Assembly: GCA_017471925.1 (NCBI GenBank)
Contig: JAFURM010000028.1
Location: 1-64,000 of the forward strand
Direction: 5' to 3'
Length of the DNA: 64,000 bases
Source: Bacteroides sp.
GTDB lineage: Bacteria > Bacteroidota > Bacteroidia > Bacteroidales > Bacteroidaceae
Part shown: one piece after another, positions 53,738 through 61,021 of the stretch
How the letters are laid out: the number at the start of each line of letters is the position of its first letter
Position numbering within the stretch: position 1 is the first letter of the stretch
Program-made: the position numbers and the translations under genes
Notes under the pieces: generated by a model
What the model was told of the DNA's origin: nothing
Database searches by the model: none
The model's input: the letters and a program-made list of their open reading frames with translations, nothing else

Positions 53738-55162
53738 TCACTCCGCCTTCTGCGCTTCGCTCTTTACGCTCTTCTGGTATTTGAGGATGGCGCGGCGGTT
53801 CAGTATCATGAGGAACAGGGTGGTCAGCACCAGCAGACCCACGCCGATGTATTTCAGCGAGTAGGTGAGGTGGAAGATGACCCAGGCAAACGGACTGGAA
53901 GCGAAGTCCAGTGCACCGCCTTCGAAATTATCGGGAATCTTCAGCGCACCGTCGGGGCTTCCCTTGGCCACGGTCACCTCATAGGCATCGTGGGCGGCCT
54001 TGGTGAAGAACGGAGCCAGGTCTGTCACGAAGTAGAGGCCGATGGTCAGCACTACCAGGCCGATAATGAAGGTCTTCAGCACGTTACCTTTCGTGATGGG
54101 CAGTACCAGCGGGAAGAGATAGAACATGCCGGCCAGTGAGGCGAGCGGAAGGAATTCATTGCCGGGCAGCAGGACGGCTAACAGCAGCGTCACGGGGATG
54201 AGCAGCAAGGAAACCACCAGCGTGGCCGGATGGCCGATGACCAGTGCGGGGCTCATGCCAATGTTCAGCCCAACGGCTCCCTTGAACTTCTTGGCAATCA
54301 TTTCGCGCGTAGCGTCACTGATGGGTTTCAGACCCTCGATGAAGAGGCTCGTGATGCGCGGAATCAGCTCCATGACTGCACCCATCTTGATGCCGAGACC
54401 CAGGATATTGGGAATCTTGTCCACCATCTCGGCACCGCTCTTGCAGCTCAGGCAGCCGATGCCACAGCCGATGAGGATGCCCAGGAAAAGGGGTTCGCCC
54501 AGTAGGCCGAACTTCTTCTTCATGCCTTCAGCATCGATATTCAGCTTGTCGAAGCCCGGAATCTTGTCCAACACCTTATTTATTATTATAGCAAACGGAA
54601 CGAACCCTGCACAGAAAGGCTGGGGCACGGAGATACCCTCCATCTTGTCATAGAAGGCCTGGAACTTGTCGGCTGTATAGTCGGCCATAATCAGGGTGAT
54701 GATGTAGCAGATGATGGCGGCGAAGAAGCCCCACAGGATGCTGTCGGTAGCGAAATAGACCACCGCTCCGATGAAGGCAAAGTGCCAGTAGTTCCACAGG
54801 TCGATGTTCACCGTGCGGGTTGTCTTGGTGAGCAGCATCAGCAGGTTCACACCCAGACAGACGGGAATGATGAAGGCACCCACCGACGTGTTGTAGGCCA
54901 CGGCGGCAGCGGCCGGCCAGCCCATGTCGAAGACTTTGAGTTGCAGGCCATAGATTTCCACCACCTGACTCAAGGCGGGACCCAGGCTGCTGGTGAGCAG
55001 GGCGGTTACTACCGAGAGTCCCACGAAACCGACGCCCACCAAGAGACCGCTCTTCAGGGCCTTGCTGAACTTGATTCCGATACAAACTCCTAAGATTGTA
55101 AAGATAATAGGCATCATCACGGCTGCTCCCAGACCGATGATGTAGCTAAAGACTTGTTCCAT
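53738..55162 (-). CDS. GatC-like (galactitol-type) EIIC permease
   Basis: 474 residues with about 10-12 membrane helices. The sequence follows the galactitol EIIC family: GVCIGIKFSKALKSGLLVGVGF, GWPAAAAVAYNTSVGAFIIP, GIGCLSCKSGAEMVDKIPNI and GMSPALVIGHPATLVVSLLL. No EIIA, EIIB, EI or HPr gene is in the window, and Bacteroides generally lack sugar PTS. It probably works as a stand-alone secondary permease for a pectin product. It is the first gene of the operon with kduI and exuT, divergent from the pectin esterase operon. Confidence 0.82.
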   Translation of the reverse strand: MEQVFSYIIGLGAAVMMPIIFTILGVCIGIKFSKALKSGLLVGVGFVGLSVVTALLTSSLGPALSQVVEIYGLQLKVFDMGWPAAAAVAYNTSVGAFIIPVCLGVNLLMLLTKTTRTVNIDLWNYWHFAFIGAVVYFATDSILWGFFAAIICYIITLIMADYTADKFQAFYDKMEGISVPQPFCAGFVPFAIIINKVLDKIPGFDKLNIDAEGMKKKFGLLGEPLFLGILIGCGIGCLSCKSGAEMVDKIPNILGLGIKMGAVMELIPRITSLFIEGLKPISDATREMIAKKFKGAVGLNIGMSPALVIGHPATLVVSLLLIPVTLLLAVLLPGNEFLPLASLAGMFYLFPLVLPITKGNVLKTFIIGLVVLTIGLYFVTDLAPFFTKAAHDAYEVTVAKGSPDGALKIPDNFEGGALDFASSPFAWVIFHLTYSLKYIGVGLLVLTTLFLMILNRRAILKYQKSVKSEAQKAE

Positions 55163-55224
55163 ATTCTTGCGATTTTATTGGTGAATGATTATGTTTTTGC
55201 TATAGTATTCACAGAAAAACTGCC

Positions 55225-55256
55225 CAAAAATAAAACCTTTTCCGTTATAAATCAAA
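55225..55256 (-). promoter_or_regulatory. Promoter of the EIIC-kduI-exuT operon
   Basis: TTTG (55256-55253), a 20-bp spacer and TATTTTTG (55232-55225) on the minus strand, 63 bp before the EIIC start. Confidence 0.6.
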
Positions 55257-55312
55257 CATGGAAAGCATAATAATTATAAAATGGACGATTTTGACCGTTT
55301 TTTCCTGTTATC

Positions 55313-55400
55313 GCGCACAAAATCGACTGTTTGCGCACACGAAAACCAAATAATGCACTAACTTTCTTAAAAAATGCACGTTTCTTAAGCTGAAATGCAC
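55313..55400. promoter_or_regulatory. Array of five GCAC motifs at 20-21 bp spacing
   Basis: GCAC occurs at 55315, 55335, 55355, 55376 and 55397, spacings 20, 20, 21 and 21, i.e. two helical turns. The last three share AATGCAC, and the last one abuts the TACTTTTG box at 55401. The array lies between two divergent pectin operons. Reverse-complement motifs with the same phase precede the SusC gene. Confidence 0.6.
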
Positions 55401-55408
55401 TACTTTTG
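55401..55408 (+). promoter_or_regulatory. -7 box of the pectin esterase operon (TACTTTTG)
   Basis: TAnnTTTG match, 46 bp before the GH105-CE8 start. The 15 bp AATGCACTACTTTTG recur with two changes at the SusC promoter (AATGCGCTATTTTTG, 60975-60989). Confidence 0.6.
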
Positions 55409-55453
55409 CTTCCAGGAAAACAAACAGTTCTAATACGTTAAAAAGATAACTTC

Positions 55454-57592
55454 ATGAAAACAAACCTTATTTGTAAAGTAATTCTCTCCGCTTGCCTGTT
55501 GAGCGGCTCTGTATCGCTCGCTGCACAGCAGGTGAAGAGCAACCAGCCGATGTCCGTGCGCCTGGTGGAGTCGGAAATGATTCGCTGTCCGGAGTCTTGG
55601 CAGCTGGACTTCCAGCCCAAACTGAAGTGGGACTATTGCCACGGTCTGGAACTGCAGGCCATGCTGGCTGTTTATGACCGATATGGCGGTCAGAAGATTT
55701 ATGACTATGCCTTGGCCTATGCCGACACGATGGTGAACGAAGACGGAACTATAAAGATGTACAAGCGTGAGGAGTTCAGCTTAGACCGTGTCAACTCGGG
55801 CAAGTTCATCTTCCGCATTTACGAACAGACTAAGGAGGAAAAATACAAGAAAGCCCTGGCTCTGATGCGCAGCCAACTCGACGACCATCCGCGCAATGCC
55901 GACGGCGGTTTCTGGCACAAGAAAGTCTATCCCAACCAGGTGTGGCTGGACGGTGTCTACATGGGCTCTCCCTTCTATGCCGAATATGCCTACCGCAACA
56001 ACCAGCCACAGGACTATGCTGATGTTGTCAACCAGTTCCTCATGGCCGCCCGTCACACGTATGACCCCGCTAACGGCCTCTATCGCCACGCCTGCGACGT
56101 AAGCCGCAAGCAACGCTGGGCCGACCCCGTGACCGGACAGTCCAAGCACAGCTGGGGACGTGCCATGGGATGGTATGCCATGGCGTTGGTGGATGCCTTG
56201 GACTTCATTCCCGAAAAAGAGGCCGGCCGCGACTCCATGCTGGTCATCCTCAATAATGTAGCCGCTCAGGTTAAACGTCTGCAGGACAAGCGCAGCGGAC
56301 AGTGGTATCAGGTGCTCGACAAGAGCGGTGCCAAGGGCAACTACCTGGAATCCACCTGCTCGGCCATGTTCATCTACACCCTCTTCAAGGCGGTGCGCAT
56401 GGGCTACATCGACCGCTCCTATCTGAAGGTAGCGCTGAAGGGCTATGACGGCTTCCTGAAAGAGTTCATTAAGGTGGACGAAAGGGGAGTGGTGAGCATC
56501 AGTAACTGCTGTGCCGTGGCCGGACTGGGCGGCAAGAACTACCGTTCGGGCGACTATGATTACTACATCAACGAAACCGTACGCGACAACGACCCCAAGG
56601 CCATAGGCCCCTTCATCCTGGCCTGCTTAGAGTGGGAAAACCTGCAACGCACCAAGAAAACCCTGGCCGTGGAGCAGAGCATGAACGTGCCCGCCACGCA
56701 GTGGATGGACTCCATCGTTGTGGCCCGCGACGGCACGGGACACTTCCGCACGGTGGCCGAGGCCATTGAGCATGTCCGTGCCTTCATGGAATATACCACG
56801 ACCATCTACATCAAGGCCGGTACCTATAAGGAAAAACTAGTCATCCCGGCCTGGATAGAGAATGTGGAGTTTGTGGGCGAGAGCGCCGAGAACACCATCA
56901 TCACATGGGACGACCATGCCAATATCGACAAGATGGGCACCTTCCGCACCTATACCGTGCGGGTGGACGGCCACGGACTCACCTTCCGTAACCTGACGAT
57001 TGAAAACAATGCTCCCCAGATGGGACAGGCTGTGGCCCTGCACACCGAAGGCGACCGACTGACCTTCATCAACTGCCGCCTCCTGGGCAATCAGGACACG
57101 GTCTACACCGGAGGCACGGACACCCGTCTCTACTTCAAGGATTGCTACATCGAAGGTACGACCGACTTCATCTTCGGTCCCTCTACCGCCCTCTTCAAGA
57201 ACTGTACCATTCACAGCAAGCGCGACTCCTACATCACGGCGGCCTCCACACCTCGGGATGTGAAGGTGGGCTATGTCTTCGTGGGCTGCAAACTGACGGC
57301 CGCTCCCGGTGTGACCAAGGTCTACCTGGGCCGTCCATGGCGTCCCTATGCCATGACCTGCTTCATCAACTGCGAGATGGGCAAGCACATCCTGGCTGCC
57401 CGCTGGCACAATTGGGGCAATGCCGACAACGAGAAGACCGCCCGCTACGGCGAGTATGGCAGCACGGGTGAGAGCCCGCTGACCGATGCCTGTGTGGACT
57501 GGGCCGATAATCCCAACAAGAAGGAGGCCGCCAAGCTGCAGACCCCCGAACAGGTATTCGCTTCGGAAAAGAGTTGGATTCCAGTAGAATAA
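55454..57592 (+). CDS. GH105 unsaturated uronyl hydrolase fused to CE8 pectin methylesterase
   Basis: 712 residues with a signal peptide (MKTNLICKVILSACLLSGSVSLAA-QQV). Residues about 35-390 are GH105, an alpha6/alpha6 barrel: SGKFIFRIYEQTKEEKYKKAL, and VWLDGVYMGSPF with the likely catalytic Asp166. Residues about 405-700 are CE8, a right-handed beta-helix: GNQDTVY (Asp548), EGTTDFIFG (Asp571) and YLGRPWRPYA. The protein could both demethylate pectin and release the terminal unsaturated galacturonate left by lyases. It is the first gene of a plus-strand operon; the next fusion starts 22 bp later. Confidence 0.92.
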   Translation: MKTNLICKVILSACLLSGSVSLAAQQVKSNQPMSVRLVESEMIRCPESWQLDFQPKLKWDYCHGLELQAMLAVYDRYGGQKIYDYALAYADTMVNEDGTIKMYKREEFSLDRVNSGKFIFRIYEQTKEEKYKKALALMRSQLDDHPRNADGGFWHKKVYPNQVWLDGVYMGSPFYAEYAYRNNQPQDYADVVNQFLMAARHTYDPANGLYRHACDVSRKQRWADPVTGQSKHSWGRAMGWYAMALVDALDFIPEKEAGRDSMLVILNNVAAQVKRLQDKRSGQWYQVLDKSGAKGNYLESTCSAMFIYTLFKAVRMGYIDRSYLKVALKGYDGFLKEFIKVDERGVVSISNCCAVAGLGGKNYRSGDYDYYINETVRDNDPKAIGPFILACLEWENLQRTKKTLAVEQSMNVPATQWMDSIVVARDGTGHFRTVAEAIEHVRAFMEYTTTIYIKAGTYKEKLVIPAWIENVEFVGESAENTIITWDDHANIDKMGTFRTYTVRVDGHGLTFRNLTIENNAPQMGQAVALHTEGDRLTFINCRLLGNQDTVYTGGTDTRLYFKDCYIEGTTDFIFGPSTALFKNCTIHSKRDSYITAASTPRDVKVGYVFVGCKLTAAPGVTKVYLGRPWRPYAMTCFINCEMGKHILAARWHNWGNADNEKTARYGEYGSTGESPLTDACVDWADNPNKKEAAKLQTPEQVFASEKSWIPVE

Positions 57593-57614
57593 TATTTAAA
57601 AACAGACAGAAAAT

Positions 57615-59381
57615 ATGAAAAGCAGACTCTTATTGTGTTTGGGCCTCTTCCTGTTGCTCTCTGCATTCAAGGCCGACAGCCCGAAGATTACGATTTTCAT
57701 GATTGGAGACTCCACGATGGCCAACAAGAGCCTGAAAGGCGATAATCCCGAACGAGGATGGGGGCATGTGCTGGGCGGCTTCTTCAGCGAAGACATCGTG
57801 GTGGACAACCACGCCGTGAATGGCCGCAGCAGCAAGAGCTTCATCAACGAGGGACGTTGGGAAAAGGTGCTGTCGCTCATGAAGAAAGGTGACTACGTTT
57901 TCATCCAGTTCGGCCATAATGACGAGAAGGTCAATCCCGATCGCCACACCGATCCCGGAACAACCTTCGACGAAAACCTCCGTCGCTTCGTGAACGAGGC
58001 TCGTGCCAAGGGAGGCATCCCCGTGCTCTTTAACTCTATCGTGCGCCGCAAGTTCGGAATGGCCGACAGCACGGCCATTGCCGGAGCCATTGCACAGGAC
58101 GATATCCGCAAGGGCATCAATCCCGATGCCGTCAAGGAGGCACAGCCTGCTCGTCCCGTCTATGGTGACAAACTGATAGATACCCACGGAGCCTACCTGG
58201 AATCACCGCGCAACGTGGCTCGCGAACTGAACGTCCCCTTTGTGGACATGAACCTCATGACCAAGGAACTGATAGAGGAACTGGGGCCCGAGGAGTCCAA
58301 GAAACTCTTCATGTGGATACCTGCCAACACCGTGCCCGCCCTGCCCAAGGGACGTGAGGACGACACCCATCTCAATGTCTACGGTGCCCGCCTGCTGGCC
58401 GGTATGGTGGTTGACCTCATTGCCGAGGAGGTGCCTGCCCTGAAGCCTTATGTCCGTCACTATGACTTCGTGGTGGCCAAGGATGGCAGCGGCGACTTCT
58501 TCACCATTCAGGAGGCCATCAATGCCGTGCCCGACTTCCGCAAGAACAAACGCACGACCATCCTGGTGCGTAAAGGCGTCTATAAAGAGAAACTGGTGGT
58601 GGCCGAGAGCAAAATCAACGTTTCGCTGATAGGCGAGGAGGGAGCTGTGCTCACCTATGATGACTTTGCCAACCGTCCGAACCGCTTTGGCGAGAACAAG
58701 GGTACCTCCGGCTCCTCCACCTGCTACATCTATGGTCCCGACTTCTATGCCGAAAATATTACCTTTGAAAACAGTGCAGGACCCGTGGGACAGGCTGTGG
58801 CCTGCTTCGTCTGTGCCGACCGCGCTTTCTTCAAGAACTGCCGTTTCCTGGGCTTTCAGGACACGCTTTACAACTACGGCAAGAACCAACGCAACTATTT
58901 CGAAGACTGCTACGTGGAGGGAACTGTGGACTTCATCTTCGGATGGTCTACGGTGGTCTTCAACCGCTGTCACATCCACAGTAAGGGCAACGGCTATGTC
59001 ACGGCACCGGCTACCGACCGTGGTGTGAAGCACGGCTATGTCTTCTACGACTGCAAACTGACGGCCGATGAAGGGGTGAATCAGGTACACCTGGCCCGTC
59101 CGTGGCGACCCTATGGTCAGTCGGTCTACATCCGTTGCGAACTGGGCAAGCACATCCTGCCCGAAGGATGGAATAACTGGGGCAGCAAGGCCAATGAGAA
59201 GACCGCCTTCTTCGCCGAATACCAATCTACTGGTGAGGGTGCGGCCGATGCCAAGACCCGCGTCTCCTATGCCCGCCAACTGAAGAATCTCAAAGGCTAT
59301 GAGCCGAATGAAGTGCTGGCCGGCGAGGATGGTTGGAACCCCATGGAGGAAGGCAACGCCTTGCTGACGATTAAACGATAA
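57615..59381 (+). CDS. CE12 pectin acetylesterase fused to CE8 pectin methylesterase
   Basis: 588 residues with a short signal peptide (MKSRLLLCLGLFLLLSAFKA). Residues about 25-275 are an SGNH/CE12 esterase: FMIGDSTMAN (Ser33), AVNGRSSKSF, IQFGHND and DDTHLN (Asp249, His252). Residues about 285-575 are CE8: GFQDTLY (Asp416), EGTVDFIFG (Asp439) and ARPWRPYG. It removes acetyl and methyl esters from galacturonan or rhamnogalacturonan. The second domain is a paralogue of the one in the preceding gene. Confidence 0.92.
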   Translation: MKSRLLLCLGLFLLLSAFKADSPKITIFMIGDSTMANKSLKGDNPERGWGHVLGGFFSEDIVVDNHAVNGRSSKSFINEGRWEKVLSLMKKGDYVFIQFGHNDEKVNPDRHTDPGTTFDENLRRFVNEARAKGGIPVLFNSIVRRKFGMADSTAIAGAIAQDDIRKGINPDAVKEAQPARPVYGDKLIDTHGAYLESPRNVARELNVPFVDMNLMTKELIEELGPEESKKLFMWIPANTVPALPKGREDDTHLNVYGARLLAGMVVDLIAEEVPALKPYVRHYDFVVAKDGSGDFFTIQEAINAVPDFRKNKRTTILVRKGVYKEKLVVAESKINVSLIGEEGAVLTYDDFANRPNRFGENKGTSGSSTCYIYGPDFYAENITFENSAGPVGQAVACFVCADRAFFKNCRFLGFQDTLYNYGKNQRNYFEDCYVEGTVDFIFGWSTVVFNRCHIHSKGNGYVTAPATDRGVKHGYVFYDCKLTADEGVNQVHLARPWRPYGQSVYIRCELGKHILPEGWNNWGSKANEKTAFFAEYQSTGEGAADAKTRVSYARQLKNLKGYEPNEVLAGEDGWNPMEEGNALLTIKR

Positions 59382-59480
59382 ATGTATTTTTAGAAGGAAC
59401 AAAGCGAAGTGATAACTCCCTTAACTCCTTTAACTTCAAAAAGTTGAGCTTGCGAAACCTAAGTAATTTAGAATTGAATC

Positions 59481-60803
59481 ATGAAAAGAAATATATTATT
59501 CACACTTAGCCTGATGTTGACGGCACTCTTCTGCTGCCCCTTCATGCAGGCCGAAAACTATCCCTATCGCAGTGATATACTGTGGGTCACCGTGCCTAAC
59601 CATGCCGACTGGCGCTATCAGACGGGTGAGAAGGCCAAGGTGGAGGTGCAGTTCTACAAGTATGGCATACCGCAGGACGGGGTCACTGTTTCCTACGAAC
59701 TGGCCGGCGACCTGATGCCTGCCGATGCCAAAGGGAGCGTGACGCTGAAGAACGGAAAGGCTGTCATAGACATGGGCACCATGAAGACACCCGGCTTCCG
59801 CGACTGCCGCATGACGATACAGATGGACGGAAAGACCTACAAGCACCATGTGAAGGTGGGCTTCTCCGTGGACAAGATTGAGCCTTACACCAAGATGCCG
59901 GCCGACTTCCAGAATTTCTGGGCGGCCAACAAGGCCGAGTTGGCCCAATTCCCCCTGAAGTACACCAAGGAACGTGCCGAGGAGTACTGCACCGACAAGG
60001 TGGACTGCTACTTGGTGAAATTAGACATCAACCGTCGCGGCCAGGCTGTCTACGGCTACCTCTTCTATCCCAAGAACGCACAGCCCGGCAAGCATCCCGT
60101 GGTGCTCTGCCCGCCGGGAGCCGGCATCAAGACCATCAAGGAACCCCTGCGCAACAAGCATTATGCCGAGCAGGGCTTCATCCGCTTTGAGATAGAGATT
60201 CACGGTCTGAACCCCACCATGACCGCCGAGCAGTTCAAGGAGGTAAGTCGTGCTTTCGATTGGGAAACCAACTACCTGAACATCAACTTGGACAACCGTG
60301 ACAATTACTACATGAAGCGGGTCTACCTGGCCTGTGTGCGCAGCCTCGACCTGCTTACTTCCCTGCCCGAATGGGACGGCAAGAACGTGGCCGTTCAGGG
60401 AGGCAGTCAGGGAGGTGCCCTGGCATTGATTACGGCCGGCCTGGATGAGCGTGTCACCCATTGCGTGGCCAATCATCCTGCCCTGAGCGACATGGCCGGC
60501 TTCAAGGCCAACCGTGCCGACGGCTATCCCCACTATTCGCGTACCAAAGGGATGGACACGCCCGAAAAACTGAAAACCATGGCCTATTATGACGTGGTGA
60601 ACTTTGCCCGCTTAATCAAGGCCAAAACCTACATGACCTGGGGCTTCAACGATGATGTCTGTGCACCGACCACCAGCTATGCCGTGTGGAATGTACTGAC
60701 CTGTCCCAAGGAGGCCCTTGTCACACCCATCAATGAACACTGGACCTCTGCCGATACCAACTACGGACAGATGCTGTGGATTCAGAAGCATCTGCTTCCT
60801 TGA
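59481..60803 (+). CDS. CE7-like acetyl esterase (AXE1 family)
   Basis: 440 residues with a signal peptide (MKRNILFTLSLMLTALFCCPFMQA). An N-terminal beta domain (about 30-130) precedes an alpha/beta hydrolase with nucleophile Ser309 in GGSQGG, acid Asp391 in GFNDDVCAP and base His420 in NEHWT. It is annotated as acetylxylan esterase by family; beside pectin esterases it more likely deacetylates pectic sugars. It is the third gene of the operon, about 100 bp after the CE12-CE8 gene and before a strong terminator. Confidence 0.85.
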   Translation: MKRNILFTLSLMLTALFCCPFMQAENYPYRSDILWVTVPNHADWRYQTGEKAKVEVQFYKYGIPQDGVTVSYELAGDLMPADAKGSVTLKNGKAVIDMGTMKTPGFRDCRMTIQMDGKTYKHHVKVGFSVDKIEPYTKMPADFQNFWAANKAELAQFPLKYTKERAEEYCTDKVDCYLVKLDINRRGQAVYGYLFYPKNAQPGKHPVVLCPPGAGIKTIKEPLRNKHYAEQGFIRFEIEIHGLNPTMTAEQFKEVSRAFDWETNYLNINLDNRDNYYMKRVYLACVRSLDLLTSLPEWDGKNVAVQGGSQGGALALITAGLDERVTHCVANHPALSDMAGFKANRADGYPHYSRTKGMDTPEKLKTMAYYDVVNFARLIKAKTYMTWGFNDDVCAPTTSYAVWNVLTCPKEALVTPINEHWTSADTNYGQMLWIQKHLLP

Positions 60804-60827
60804 TGAAGAATTGTTAGAAAACGTTGT

Positions 60828-60872
60828 AACGCAGATTGGCGCGGATTGTATCCACGCTAATCTGCGTTTTTT
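60828..60872 (+). terminator. Terminator of the pectin esterase operon
   Basis: AACGCAGATT pairs with AATCTGCGTT (60828-60837 with 60858-60867), with inner GCG/CGC and GGAT/ATCC pairs, followed by a TTTTT run. Confidence 0.85.
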
Positions 60873-60920
60873 AGTGCATATAGCCATTCTTAAGTGCGTT
60901 TTTGATGTGTTTTAGTGTGT
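60873..60920. promoter_or_regulatory. GTGC motif array upstream of the SusC gene
   Basis: AGTGC at 60873, AGTGC at 60893 and AGTGT at 60914, spaced 20 and 21 bp. They are the reverse-complement form of the GCAC motifs at 55315-55400 (TAGTGCATTT-like in this orientation). A further AATGCGC abuts the -7 box at 60982. Confidence 0.5.
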
Positions 60921-60960
60921 TTTAGGACGATTTTACACTTGAAAAAGCAAATTGTCCACA

Positions 60961-60989
60961 TTGTGTATAGCTCTAATGCGCTATTTTTG
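60961..60989 (+). promoter_or_regulatory. Promoter of the SusC-like receptor gene
   Basis: TTG at 60961-60963, an 18-bp spacer and TATTTTTG at 60982-60989, 32 bp before the ATG. Confidence 0.7.
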
Positions 60990-61021
60990 CGGATATTTTT
61001 TTATTAACTAAATGTACTCAT

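Noticed and set aside
53738-55162. A working galactitol phosphotransferase system
   Set aside because: Only EIIC is present. No EIIA, EIIB, EI, HPr or tagatose pathway genes are in the window.
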